DNA from: Candidatus Puniceispirillum sp.
GTDB taxonomy: Bacteria; Pseudomonadota; Alphaproteobacteria; Puniceispirillales; Puniceispirillaceae
Reading direction: 5' to 3'
DNA: 64,000 nucleotides
NCBI GenBank assembly: GCA_028383305.1
Contig: JAOEVD010000012.1
Coordinates: forward strand, 1 to 64,000
The notes beneath the pieces are model-generated. The model searched no databases. It was not told where the DNA came from and was given only the letters and a program-made list of their open reading frames with translations. Below are positions 23,500 to 32,682 of this stretch, piece by piece. Numbering within the stretch: position 1 is the stretch's first letter; each line of letters opens with the position of its first letter. Both the position numbers and the translations under genes were made by a program.

Positions 23500-25353
23500 A
23501 TGACCGATCCTGTGACGCATCATTCAGCCGATTACCGGCTAGCATCTGCCCCTTTGTTGCATCGTGACGGGGTCTTGCGTGCTGATGATTTTGACGATTT
23601 ATATTTTTCGACCGATGATGGGCTTGGCGAGGCGCGTCATGTGTTTCTTGATGGGAATGACCTTGCTGGCAGAATTGCCGCCGCCCCCCAATTCACCATC
23701 GCCGAAACCGGATTTGGCACGGGGCTGAATTTTCTGGCGGTGATGGCCTTGCTTGAGCCTAGTAAACCCGAACAAAGTCAAGCGGGGTACCAGATTGACT
23801 ATATTTCATTCGAATCACGGCCTTTGCCAGCCGCTGTCATGGCGCAAAGCCATCAGGCATTTCCCGATCTGGCACGCCATAGTGATGATCTGATTGCCGC
23901 CTTACCGCCGCAATGGCCCGGATTGCATCGCCGTGATTTCCTGCATGGCCGATTACGTTTGCATCTGATTTATGGCGATGCCAATGATGCGGTGGCAAAG
24001 GCCGATTTTGCAGCTGATGCGTGGTTTCTAGATGGGTTCACGCCAGCCAAAAACCCGCAATTATGGAATCAAGATTTATTGACGGCGATTGGCCGTTTAA
24101 CACGGGCAGGGGGCAGCTTTGCCACTTTTACCGTTGCCAGCGCCGTTCGCCAGCGATTGGCCGAGGCTGGATTTGAGCTTGAAAAACGCCCCGGATTTGG
24201 CCGCAAACGCGATATGCTTATCGGCCGCAAGCGCATGGGTACTTTAACGCCGCAGCCGGCCGCACAAAATTGGGATATCGCAATCATTGGCGGTGGCATT
24301 GCTGGGGCTTCGGTGGCGGCGGGGCTCGTGGCGCGGGGCATAACCCCGCATATCATTGACGCCCGCGACCGGCTTGCCGGCGGTGCATCGGGTAACCGGT
24401 TGGCCCTGCAAAGCCCACGCCTGAGCGTTGATCACAATGTGGCAAGCCGAATGTCGGCTGATTGCCTGTCCTTTGCGGCAGGATGCAGTGATGCTGCGCT
24501 TGCGGTTGTTGCGGATCGGGTAATTTCGCTTGATTGGCCAGATCGTGAAGCCGTGCGTCAGGCAAAGTTTCGCACCCAATTCTGGCCAGATGATCTAATG
24601 CAATTTGTTGATGCCAAGACGGCATCATCTGAGGCTGGCATTGATCTTCCACTTGGCGGTGTTGTGCATCATTGGGGGCGGGTGATCGACCCAATTTGCC
24701 TGACAAAGCATCTTGCCAAAGGCGCTGAAACACATTTTGGTTTTTCCGTCGTTGGCATGCGCCGTGACGATGGAAAATATCACCTTATTGCCGATGATGG
24801 TCGCCAATTGACATGTGATCAGCTTGTTGTTGCTGCTGGGGCAGATTTGGCGGTTTTACATCAAATGCTGGCCATTCAGGGCATTGCCATTGATGTTACA
24901 TCGGGGCAGGTTAGCCATGTTCCTGAAACTGCTGCCCTTGCCGGATTGCGGGCAGGCATTAGCTTTGGTGGCTATTTGACCCCGGCACAAGATGGCTTTC
25001 ACGAGCTGGGTGCCACTTTTGACCGCGAGAGCAATATTGAAATTTTGGCAAGTGCGCATCTTCATAATAAACAGCTTTTGCCGCATGGATTTGGTGACGG
25101 CTTGCCTGACCCTGCCAGCTATGGGGCGCGGGTCAGCAGGCGTGCCAGCACGGCCGATCGCAATCCGGTTTGCGGTAAGATCAATGATGATTTATTCATT
25201 TTGGGTGCGCTTGGTGCGCGCGGTCTGACTTTGGCACCATTGCTTGGCGATATGCTTGCTGCAGAAATATTGGGAATGCCGGTCACGCTTGCGCGTGATA
25301 TCAGGCGCGGGCTTGACCCTTATCGGTTTCGCCTGCGGGCAAGCCGTCTATAG
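23500..25353 (+). CDS. mnmC: Bifunctional tRNA mnm5s2U biosynthesis protein MnmC
   Basis: The product is about 617 residues. The N-terminal methyltransferase (DUF752; about 1-230) has IAETGFGTGLNFLAVMALLE as SAM site and ADAWFLDGFTPAKNPQLWN. The C-terminal FAD-dependent oxidoreductase (about 245-617) has WDIAIIGGGIAGASVAAGL and the Gly-rich LGALGARGLTLAPLLGDMLA near the end. MnmC converts cmnm5(s2)U34 in tRNA first to nm5 and then to mnm5. The ATG at 23500 gives the family start; the upstream TTG only overlaps the degraded neighbour. The gene converges on the SDR gene with a six-base overlap. The length is normal. Confidence 0.93.
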   Translation: MTDPVTHHSADYRLASAPLLHRDGVLRADDFDDLYFSTDDGLGEARHVFLDGNDLAGRIAAAPQFTIAETGFGTGLNFLAVMALLEPSKPEQSQAGYQIDYISFESRPLPAAVMAQSHQAFPDLARHSDDLIAALPPQWPGLHRRDFLHGRLRLHLIYGDANDAVAKADFAADAWFLDGFTPAKNPQLWNQDLLTAIGRLTRAGGSFATFTVASAVRQRLAEAGFELEKRPGFGRKRDMLIGRKRMGTLTPQPAAQNWDIAIIGGGIAGASVAAGLVARGITPHIIDARDRLAGGASGNRLALQSPRLSVDHNVASRMSADCLSFAAGCSDAALAVVADRVISLDWPDREAVRQAKFRTQFWPDDLMQFVDAKTASSEAGIDLPLGGVVHHWGRVIDPICLTKHLAKGAETHFGFSVVGMRRDDGKYHLIADDGRQLTCDQLVVAAGADLAVLHQMLAIQGIAIDVTSGQVSHVPETAALAGLRAGISFGGYLTPAQDGFHELGATFDRESNIEILASAHLHNKQLLPHGFGDGLPDPASYGARVSRRASTADRNPVCGKINDDLFILGALGARGLTLAPLLGDMLAAEILGMPVTLARDIRRGLDPYRFRLRASRL

Positions 25354-26070
25354 GCCTAACATGCTGCGGGCTTCAAACCGCTTGCCATGATCGGTGCAAT
25401 CGGGGCTAAGAAGCGTCAAAAAGGCCGGTGCAATATCATCCGGCTGTGGCAGCGACTCTGGATTTTCACCCGGAAAGGCTGATGCCCGCATGCCGGTTGC
25501 AGTGCCGCCTGGGTTAATCATGTTGACTCGCAAATTAGTTCGCTCGGTTTCACCAGCCCAAACCCGCCCCATTGCCTCTAGCCCAGCCTTGGAAATGGCA
25601 TATGGCCCCCAGAATGGAGCAATTCCCTCGGCAACTCCCGATGAGACCAGAACAGCGCGTCCAGCTGGCGCGGCAATCAATAATGGTTCCATTGCGCGAA
25701 TCAAATGCCATTGCGCGGTCAGATTGACCGAAATGGTGCTGTCCCAGATTTTGTCATCAAGATGAGACAAGGGGGTAAGAGGGCCAAGCATGGCTGCGTT
25801 GGCCAACAGACCGTCAAGACGACCCCAGCGTCCATGGATCACTGCGGCAAGACGCGGCATAGCGGCATAATCGGCCATATCAAGTTCAACAATGGTGGCT
25901 TTGCCGCCAGCGGCCTTGATGGCATCATCGGCGTCTTCCAAGGCGCCCATTGTCCGGCCAGTCATGATGATTTCAGCACCTGCCTTTGCTGCGGCAATCG
26001 CCACAGCGCGGCCAATCCCGCGGCTAGCACCGGTGATGAGAATTACTTTGTCTTGAAGATCAGGGGTCAT
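25348..26070 (-). CDS. Short-chain dehydrogenase/reductase
   Basis: The 240-residue SDR has the cofactor motif TGASRGIGRAVAIAAAKAG near residue 14-32, LDGLLANAAMLGP (NAAG-like), the catalytic Ser in AVLVSSGVAEG and YAISKAG (YxxxK), followed by NMINPGGTATGMRASAF. This matches the YciK-like classical SDRs, which reduce an unknown carbonyl substrate with NAD(P)H. The ATG at 26070 begins MTPDLQDKVILITG, the normal SDR start; a longer frame upstream runs into purF and is rejected. It follows purF by 19 bases on the same strand, so co-transcription is likely. The substrate cannot be told. Confidence 0.87.
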   Translation of the reverse strand: MTPDLQDKVILITGASRGIGRAVAIAAAKAGAEIIMTGRTMGALEDADDAIKAAGGKATIVELDMADYAAMPRLAAVIHGRWGRLDGLLANAAMLGPLTPLSHLDDKIWDSTISVNLTAQWHLIRAMEPLLIAAPAGRAVLVSSGVAEGIAPFWGPYAISKAGLEAMGRVWAGETERTNLRVNMINPGGTATGMRASAFPGENPESLPQPDDIAPAFLTLLSPDCTDHGKRFEARSMLGL

Positions 26071-26089
26071 GCTGTACTCGTCTGGTTGG

Positions 26090-27544
26090 CTAGCGGCTAT
26101 TGCCGTGGGAAACGCGTTTTCCCGACAGGCCGGATGCCAGTTTAATTGGATAATCACCAGTAAAGCAGGCATCGCAGAATTGCGGCTCATCCGGATTACG
26201 ACCAGCCTCACCCATTGCACGATACAGCCCGTTAATCGAAATAAAGGCCAGTGAGTCGGCGCCAATTTCCTTGGCAATGGCGTCAGTATCCAGCTTGGCG
26301 GCAATCAACTGGTCTTTATCAGGCGTGTCAACCCCGTAAAAACAGGGGTTTGTCGTTGGTGGGCTGGCGATGCGCATATGCACTTCGGCAGCACCGGCGG
26401 CGCGCATCATCGCAACAATCTTGCGCGAGGTTGTGCCGCGAACAATCGAATCATCAACAAGAACAACGCGCTTACCACGAACCGTTGCCGGATTGGCATT
26501 ATGTTTCATTTTCACACTGTCATTCCGGCCTTGCTGGGTCGGCTGGATAAAGGTGCGGCCAATATAGTGATTGCGAATGATGCCAAGCTCAAAAGGAATT
26601 TTTGCTGCTTCGGCATAGCCAAGCGCCGCCGGCACACCCGAATCAGGGACTGGCACAACCAAATCAGCATCGGCGCGCGATTCATTGGCAAGCTCTGCGC
26701 CAATGGCTTTGCGGGCATGATAGACGCCGCGCCCTTCAAGAACGCTGTCCGGACGGGCAAAATAGATATATTCAAAAACGCAAAACCGGCTTTGCTTGGC
26801 TGGAAATGGTTTAATTGATTTGATGCCAGCCTTGGTGATAACCACCATTTCGCCCGGATCCAGGTCGCGTACGATCTCAGCCCCGACAATATCCAGCGCA
26901 CAGCTTTCGGACGCCAAAACATAGGCATCACCCTGTTTGCCAAGAACCAACGGCCGCACGCCTAGCGGGTCACGAACGCCGATCAGCATATCCTTGGCAA
27001 CACATACCAGTGAATAGGCACCTTCAATCTGTTTCAACGCGTCAATCAACCGGTCAGTCACCGTGTCTTGATGTGATCTGGCAACAAGATGAACGATGAT
27101 TTCAGTGTCTGATGATGATTGAAACAGGCTTCCGGTTTCAACAAGTGATGACCGTAGGCGCGCCGCATTGGTCAGGTTGCCATTATGGGCAAGGGCAAAG
27201 CCGCCAAAGGCTAATTCCGATGAAAAGGGCTGAATTTCCAATAATGCGTTTGAAGTGCCGCTGGTCGAATAGCGGTTATGGCCAATCGCGACATGGCCAA
27301 CAAGATTGGCGATATGTGACGACCCAGCGCCAAAATTCTCGCCAACATGACCAAGCCCACGATGCGCGAAAAAGTTTTTCCCGTCAAAGCTGACAATGCC
27401 AGCGGCCTCTTGTCCCCGATGCTGGAGCGCGTGCAAGCCAAGGGCGGTGTTGATGCTGGCCTCATCGGTGCCGAAAATGCCAAAAACCGCACATTCTTCT
27501 TGCAAATGATCATCGTCAAAAGGGTGGGTCGTTACCAAACTCAT
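26090..27544 (-). CDS. purF: Amidophosphoribosyltransferase
   Basis: The 484-residue enzyme performs the first step of purine synthesis, PRPP plus glutamine to phosphoribosylamine. The N-terminal glutamine amidotransferase domain uses the Cys exposed after a short propeptide (DDHLQEECAVFGIFGT) and has ALQHRGQEAAGIVSFDG. The C-terminal phosphoribosyltransferase domain has the PRPP loop VVLVDDSIVRGTTSRKIV and the conserved ARPDSVLEGRGVYHARKAIG and RNHYIGRTFIQPTQ. The length is usual. It lies between cvpA and the SDR gene; cvpA-purF linkage is widespread. No purine riboswitch could be recognised upstream. Confidence 0.97.
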   Translation of the reverse strand: MSLVTTHPFDDDHLQEECAVFGIFGTDEASINTALGLHALQHRGQEAAGIVSFDGKNFFAHRGLGHVGENFGAGSSHIANLVGHVAIGHNRYSTSGTSNALLEIQPFSSELAFGGFALAHNGNLTNAARLRSSLVETGSLFQSSSDTEIIVHLVARSHQDTVTDRLIDALKQIEGAYSLVCVAKDMLIGVRDPLGVRPLVLGKQGDAYVLASESCALDIVGAEIVRDLDPGEMVVITKAGIKSIKPFPAKQSRFCVFEYIYFARPDSVLEGRGVYHARKAIGAELANESRADADLVVPVPDSGVPAALGYAEAAKIPFELGIIRNHYIGRTFIQPTQQGRNDSVKMKHNANPATVRGKRVVLVDDSIVRGTTSRKIVAMMRAAGAAEVHMRIASPPTTNPCFYGVDTPDKDQLIAAKLDTDAIAKEIGADSLAFISINGLYRAMGEAGRNPDEPQFCDACFTGDYPIKLASGLSGKRVSHGNSR

Positions 27545-27729
27545 TATCCATGTCCTAAAAATACGACGGCTAAAATGGCATTCAAACGGCCGCCATGCGC
27601 TGGGTTATCAACCAAAACGCTGGTCCGCGTCAAGGCGTACCAGATTTTCAATGATGCGATATATCTGCAATGATAGGCTATGTCCGCAGTCACGCGTTAT
27701 GTCTGCACTGGTGCGAAATGTCTGTTTTG

Positions 27730-28368
27730 CTAATTGGCCTTTTCGTCACTTAATAGTTTCATGCCGTTATCAAGGGCATCTGTGCCAGCTTCGATTGGGG
27801 CGTCAAAGCCTTGCGATATTGAATTTGTGCTCAAAGGGGCGCGATAGGTCAGATTATCAATCAATTTATCGCGGTAATCTTTGGGGACAAAACCAGAGAA
27901 ATAATGCGCGCTGCGGCTCAAAGCAGGGGTGCTTTGCGAGTCTGTGACAATATCTGGCAGATTATTTTCACCTTCGGCGGCAAAGACCGCAGCAACAAAC
28001 ACAATCAGCACAAGACCAAAGCCACGAATAAACCCAAACAAAACGCCAAGCCAGCGATCAAGGCTGCCAAATCCAACGCGTTTCAGACCCGGGGCTAGCA
28101 GGCTTGCCAGAATGAACCAGATCACAACCGATGCGGCAAAAGGCAAAGCCCATGCCAGCGCCGCGCCAAGCCCTTTGACTTGCAGAAAATCAATGATTGG
28201 AGTTTCGATCATGGGCGCGGTGTGATTGGCAACAAGGATCGAGACAACCCAGCCAGCTAGCCCAAGCAATTCGCGGGTCATGCCCCGTAATGTCGATAGG
28301 ATCGCTGACAATATCAACACAAGAAAAATGCCGTAATCAACCAACGTCAATGTTGCAAAATCGATCAT
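27730..28368 (-). CDS. cvpA: CvpA family membrane protein
   Basis: This is a 212-residue inner-membrane protein with four hydrophobic segments (about 7-22, 28-50, 65-90 and 105-127). It has the CvpA-type features DYGIFLVLILSAILSTLRGMTRELLGLAGW and LDRWLGVLFGFIRGFGLVLIVF. CvpA is named for its requirement for colicin V production and is linked to purF in many bacteria; its molecular role is unclear, with envelope homeostasis proposed. The C-terminal 75 residues are polar. It sits between radA and purF on the same strand with gaps of 58 and 185 bases, so it may share a transcript. Confidence 0.9.
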   Translation of the reverse strand: MIDFATLTLVDYGIFLVLILSAILSTLRGMTRELLGLAGWVVSILVANHTAPMIETPIIDFLQVKGLGAALAWALPFAASVVIWFILASLLAPGLKRVGFGSLDRWLGVLFGFIRGFGLVLIVFVAAVFAAEGENNLPDIVTDSQSTPALSRSAHYFSGFVPKDYRDKLIDNLTYRAPLSTNSISQGFDAPIEAGTDALDNGMKLLSDEKAN

Positions 28369-28426
28369 GAAAATCCTTTTTCAGGAAAAACCCTGCGGCC
28401 GTGCGGTCGGATTATGCGATAGAGCG

Positions 28427-29797
28427 TCAACTTATACCACCCATAATTTCAATCAGTTCGGCCACGGTCGTTGGTTGCGCCATCGAAATGCCGGTGGTTT
28501 TGCCAATTGATTTGCGTGGGCGCGGCATGACCGCATTTTCAAAACCCAACTTGGCGGCTTCTTTAAGCCTTGCTTCGGCTTGTGCCACTTGCCGCAACTC
28601 AGCCGATAGGGCGACTTCGCCAAAAAATACCGTCCGTTTCGGCGCGGGGCGACCTGTTACCGATGAAATAAGCGCCGCCGCAACCGCCAGATCAGCGGCT
28701 GTTTCATAGATTTTCAGCCCACCAGCCACATTCAGGAAAATATCACGCCCCGATAACGGCACGCCGCATCGCGCCTCAAGAACGGCGGTTAGCATGGCAA
28801 GGCGGCTTGAATCCCAGCCAACAACATTGCGTCGCGGGCTGGCAAGTGATGATGGCGCAACAAGCGCCTCGATCTCGACAAGAACTGGACGGCTGCCTTC
28901 AATGCCAGCAAACACCACCGCACCGGTAACATCATCCCGGCGATCAGCAAGAAACAGCTCGGACGGGTTTGGCACTTCGGCAAGACCGGCCTCAACCATT
29001 TCAAACACGCCAATTTCGTCAGTCGCACCAAACCGGTTTTTGACGCTTCGCAAAATGCGGAAATGATGTGACCTATCACCTTCGAAATACAGAACCGCGT
29101 CAACCATATGTTCAAGAACGCGCGGGCCAGCAATCGCGCCATCTTTGGTCACATGCCCCACAATCAACAGCGCCACCTGATTGTTTTTGGCGGCTCTGAT
29201 CAATTCCTGCGCGGTGGCGCGAACCTGCGATACAGTACCGGGCGCTGAATCTAGACTTGGCAGAAACATCGTTTGAATCGAATCAATAACCATAATGTCA
29301 GGTTTCTCGGGTCCATCCATTGAGGCGGCGATATCGCTGGCATTTGTTGCCGTACCTAGTTCGATACTGGCATTGGCCAGCCCGAGGCGTTGGGCGCGCA
29401 TGCGCACCTGATCAGCCGATTCCTCACCTGAAATATAGGCCGCTTTCAAACCCGCGGCCGCCAGCTTGCAGGTCAATTGCAACAGCAATGTGGATTTGCC
29501 AATGCCCGGATCGCCGCCAATCAAGGTTGCCGACCCCGGTACGAGCCCTCCGCCCGATACACGGTCAAATTCGCTAATCCCCGATTGCATACGCGGCGGT
29601 GGTTCTGGGCGGTTGTCAAGATTAAGGGCTTCGAGAGCAATCCGGCGGCCAGTGACGCGTTTTCCTGGGCCGGATGGCGCTTCTTTGCGTTCCTCGACAA
29701 GCGTGTTCCAGGCGCCGCAATCATCGCATTTTCCGGCCCATTTTGGCGAAACAGCCCCGCATTGTTGGCAAACGAATGAGAGTGAATTGCGCGCCAT
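28427..29797 (-). CDS. radA: DNA repair protein RadA
   Basis: The 456-residue RadA/Sms has an N-terminal C4 zinc finger (CQQCGAVSPKWAGKCDDCGAWNTL) and a RecA-like ATPase with Walker A GGDPGIGKSTLLLQL near residue 94. The RadA signature KNRFGATDEIGVFEM follows. The C-terminal Lon protease-like domain contains GRDIFLNVAGGLKI and the PAPKRTVFFGEVALSAELR segment. It promotes branch migration in recombination. The start overlaps the stop of the ABC ATPase gene by one base (TAATG). The length and motifs are normal. Confidence 0.97.
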   Translation of the reverse strand: MARNSLSFVCQQCGAVSPKWAGKCDDCGAWNTLVEERKEAPSGPGKRVTGRRIALEALNLDNRPEPPPRMQSGISEFDRVSGGGLVPGSATLIGGDPGIGKSTLLLQLTCKLAAAGLKAAYISGEESADQVRMRAQRLGLANASIELGTATNASDIAASMDGPEKPDIMVIDSIQTMFLPSLDSAPGTVSQVRATAQELIRAAKNNQVALLIVGHVTKDGAIAGPRVLEHMVDAVLYFEGDRSHHFRILRSVKNRFGATDEIGVFEMVEAGLAEVPNPSELFLADRRDDVTGAVVFAGIEGSRPVLVEIEALVAPSSLASPRRNVVGWDSSRLAMLTAVLEARCGVPLSGRDIFLNVAGGLKIYETAADLAVAAALISSVTGRPAPKRTVFFGEVALSAELRQVAQAEARLKEAAKLGFENAVMPRPRKSIGKTTGISMAQPTTVAELIEIMGGIS

Positions 29798-30597
29798 TAT
29801 GATGTCGCCATTTTTGCAGGTGAGGCGGCAGGCTTTTCATTTGTCAGCGGGCCTTCCGCCAAGCCGTGAACAAATTGATGCACCTCGGGAACACCGCTGT
29901 CATTCATCGCTTCGGCAGGGCCAGCCCAGATGATCACGCCATTATGCACCATCGCCACCTTGTCGGCGATCCGCCGAACCGATGCCATATCATGGCTGAT
30001 GGTCACTGTTGTCGCGCCAAGCCGTTCGCGGGCGTCAATGATCAGCCGATCAATCACCCCGCCAGTAATCGGGTCTAGGCCTGATGTTGGCTCGTCAAAC
30101 AGCAGAATTTCGGGCTTGTCGACAATGGCGCGGGCAAGAGCTACGCGCTTTTGCATACCGCCTGATAATTCGGCTGGATATTGATCAATGACTGATGCGG
30201 CAAGGCCAAGCTGGGTAATGGTTTGTGCGGCGATGTCGCGGGCGTCGCTCTTGTCTAACGCCTGTTGATGGCGCAGCCGAAAGGTTACATTTTCCCAGAT
30301 TGAAAGTGAGTCAAACAGCGCGCCAAATTGAAAGGTCATGCCAAAACGCCGCCGTAAATCTTCAAGCGCGGCTCGCCCCTGACCCAAAATTTCCTGCCCA
30401 TCAATCTTGATGCTTCCCTGATCAGGCGTGATCAGCCCGTTCAGACATTTCATCAAAACCGATTTGCCACAGCCCGATGTGCCAATGATCACAAGCGATT
30501 CCTGCGGCGCAACGGTAAGGTTGATGCCCTTTAAAACATGATTGGCGTCAAATGATTTGGTAACGCTGGATAATTCAATTTTGGGGGTAACAGCCAT
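29797..30597 (-). CDS. ABC transporter ATP-binding protein, MlaF-like
   Basis: The 266-residue ATPase has Walker A IIGTSGCGKSVLMKCLNGL, the Q loop in MTFQFGALFDSLSIWENV, signature LSGGMQKRVALARAIV and Walker B EILLFDEPTSGLDPITGGVIDRLI. The Phe-Gln-Phe-Gly-Ala-Leu-Phe-Asp Q-loop context is typical for MlaF/Ttg2A, which powers phospholipid movement between inner and outer membranes to keep outer-membrane lipid asymmetry. The permease gene precedes it by two bases. No MlaD or MlaC gene lies here, so those partners, if any, are elsewhere. Confidence 0.93.
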   Translation of the reverse strand: MAVTPKIELSSVTKSFDANHVLKGINLTVAPQESLVIIGTSGCGKSVLMKCLNGLITPDQGSIKIDGQEILGQGRAALEDLRRRFGMTFQFGALFDSLSIWENVTFRLRHQQALDKSDARDIAAQTITQLGLAASVIDQYPAELSGGMQKRVALARAIVDKPEILLFDEPTSGLDPITGGVIDRLIIDARERLGATTVTISHDMASVRRIADKVAMVHNGVIIWAGPAEAMNDSGVPEVHQFVHGLAEGPLTNEKPAASPAKMATS

Positions 30598-30599
30598 GT

Positions 30600-31376
30600 C
30601 TATCCCTCGAAAAACATGGTTGTGACAATGTAATTGGCGATCAGGATCAAGATTGACGCCGACACCACTGCATTTGTTGTGGCACGGCCAACCCCTTGGG
30701 CACCACGCCCCGAATGATAGCCATGGTAACAGCCCATTAGCGCAATTAAAAAGCCAAACACCGCCGCTTTGACCAAGCCAAGTGTTACATCCGATACTTC
30801 AAGATATTCAAGCGTTCGCGCCAAATAGATCGACGGATTAAAGCCAAGACGATAAACCCCAACAAGATAGCCACCAAAAACACCAATCACATCACCAACA
30901 AGAACCAGAAACGGCAAACAGATCGTTCCGGCCAGCAAACGTGGTGCAACAAGATATTGTATTGGCCGTGTTGATAACGTGTCTAGCGCGTCAATTTGAT
31001 CCGTGACCCGCATCGTGCCAATTTCGGCTGCCATTGAGGCACCAATCCGACCAGCAACCATCAATCCTGCCAAAACTGGCCCTAATTCGCGAGTGACCGA
31101 TAGCACAACGACCGTTGCTACCGTGTCTTCGGCCGAAAAGCGGGCAAAGCCGGTATAGGATTGCAGTGCTAAAACCATGCCCGAAAACAGTGTTGTCAAC
31201 CCAACAACAGGAAGCGAAAAATATCCAATATCAATGATTTGGCGAAGCAGCTGTTGCCAATAATAGGGCGGTGTAAAAATCCAGCGAACCGCTGTTACCG
31301 AAAACAGCGTAATCCGGCCGAATGCGGCAAGAAAATTAAGGGCGGTGCGACCTATATTTTGGACAAAGCCATGCAT
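30600..31376 (-). CDS. ABC transporter permease, MlaE-like
   Basis: The 258-residue membrane protein of the MlaE/Ttg2B family has five to six hydrophobic stretches. The conserved segments are LPVVGLTTLFSGMVLALQSYTGF, RELGPVLAGLMVAGRIGASMAAEIGTMRVTDQIDAL and LMGCYHGYHSGRGAQGVGRATTNAVVSA. The Glu in AAEIGTM is the family hallmark. I use the ATG at 31376; a TTG eight codons upstream also is possible. With its ATPase partner it should handle phospholipid transport across the envelope. The alr-permease-ATPase-radA order is seen in other alphaproteobacteria. Confidence 0.92.
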   Translation of the reverse strand: MHGFVQNIGRTALNFLAAFGRITLFSVTAVRWIFTPPYYWQQLLRQIIDIGYFSLPVVGLTTLFSGMVLALQSYTGFARFSAEDTVATVVVLSVTRELGPVLAGLMVAGRIGASMAAEIGTMRVTDQIDALDTLSTRPIQYLVAPRLLAGTICLPFLVLVGDVIGVFGGYLVGVYRLGFNPSIYLARTLEYLEVSDVTLGLVKAAVFGFLIALMGCYHGYHSGRGAQGVGRATTNAVVSASILILIANYIVTTMFFEG

Positions 31377-31548
31377 ATGTCTGAAAACCGTCCCGGACAA
31401 CTGAAGAAAATACCGCTTTTGTTATGCCGATATTTGCCTTTTTTGGCTATAGAAAATTGGTTCGCTTTTTGAAAATTGATGCAAAATGGGGCGCAGAGCA
31501 ACTATATCACAATGACCTGGGTAAGGGCGCAGGGGGCTTTTGCCTGAA

Positions 31549-32676
31549 TTAAAATGAACCGCCTTGATAATGCCAATCGGCGCGTTGCCCCAATGTCGTC
31601 ATGATTTCATAGGAAATCGTGCCAAGATCGGCGGCCATCGCCTCAATCGGATAGGCATCGTGAATTAATGAAGCGTGATCAGCACGAAGGCTGTTTTGGT
31701 CAAGATCGGTTACATCGACGGTGATGCTGTCCATCGAAATGCGGCCAATGACTGGCGCGGTTTTGCCGCCAATTGAAACGGTTGCTTTACCACCAAGCTG
31801 GCGGCGATAACCATCAGCATAGCCAACGCCGATGGTTGCAATGCGCGATTGCCGTTGCAGCTCAAAGGTGCCGCCATATCCAACCCGATCCCCCGCGGCA
31901 GCCTTGCGAATTTGCAGGATTCGCGCTTGCCAATCAAACACGGGTTGAAGATTGGGGATTTGCGTTTCAAGCGGGTGAACGCCATAAAGCGCGATTCCCG
32001 GCCGGGTCATTTGGAAATGGTAATCCGTGCCCAGCAAACAACCAGCACTATTGGCAAGGCTGGCTGGAACACCGGCAAACCAGCTTCGCAATTCATTGAA
32101 ACTGGCCAATTGCCGCGTATTTACTGGATCATCAGCAAGCTCGCCCGATACCAGATGGCTCATCACATAGGCAATGTCTAGCCCATCAAGCGCGCCGCGA
32201 TTCTGGATCAACCAATCGGCCTGATCACCATCAAGCCCTAGCCGCGTCATGCCAGTGTCGAAATGCAGCAAGGCTGGCAATGTCGAGCCGGTCTTATTGG
32301 CAAAAAGTCGCCAGCGGCCTGTCTGTTCAAGATCATTCAGAACTGGCACTAATTGATTTGCCGCCAACGCATCTTCTTGACCAATTTGTGCGCCATGAAG
32401 AACTATAATGGGCATATCATTTATGCCGATCTTGTTGAAATGGCGTCTCAACTGGATGGCTTCACCAAGGCTTGCCACAAAGAAAAGTGGGCATCCCGCC
32501 GCTGCCAAAGCCGTTGCAACAGCGCCGCTGTCAAGGCCGTAACCATTTGCCTTTACCATTGCGGCGGTCTTTGTTGATGATGCTGATAGGCTGTCGAGAA
32601 ACCGCCAATTGGCGACAATTGCGTCAAGATTGACGGTGATTGTGCTATCAGCATGTCCGGATTGGCGTTTGGTCAT
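31549..32676 (-). CDS. alr: Alanine racemase
   Basis: The 375-residue PLP enzyme makes D-alanine for peptidoglycan. The PLP lysine is in TAAMVKANGYGLDSG near residue 43. The Tyr of the active site lies in GVGYADGYRRQL, and the second-subunit catalytic region is GRISMDSITVDVTDL. All family motifs and the length are normal. It follows dnaB by six bases on the same strand, a frequent arrangement in alphaproteobacteria. It acts in the cytoplasm as a homodimer. Confidence 0.97.
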   Translation of the reverse strand: MTKRQSGHADSTITVNLDAIVANWRFLDSLSASSTKTAAMVKANGYGLDSGAVATALAAAGCPLFFVASLGEAIQLRRHFNKIGINDMPIIVLHGAQIGQEDALAANQLVPVLNDLEQTGRWRLFANKTGSTLPALLHFDTGMTRLGLDGDQADWLIQNRGALDGLDIAYVMSHLVSGELADDPVNTRQLASFNELRSWFAGVPASLANSAGCLLGTDYHFQMTRPGIALYGVHPLETQIPNLQPVFDWQARILQIRKAAAGDRVGYGGTFELQRQSRIATIGVGYADGYRRQLGGKATVSIGGKTAPVIGRISMDSITVDVTDLDQNSLRADHASLIHDAYPIEAMAADLGTISYEIMTTLGQRADWHYQGGSF

Positions 32677-32682
32677 AATGGC

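Noticed and set aside
23371-23523. 5' extension of the methyltransferase remnant over the mnmC start
   Set aside because: It is antisense to the conserved mnmC N-terminus and shows no similarity to the methyltransferase family.
26071-26304. Longer N-terminus for the SDR reaching into purF
   Set aside because: The SDR family starts a few residues before the TGASRGIG motif; the extension is antisense-free but shadows purF codons.
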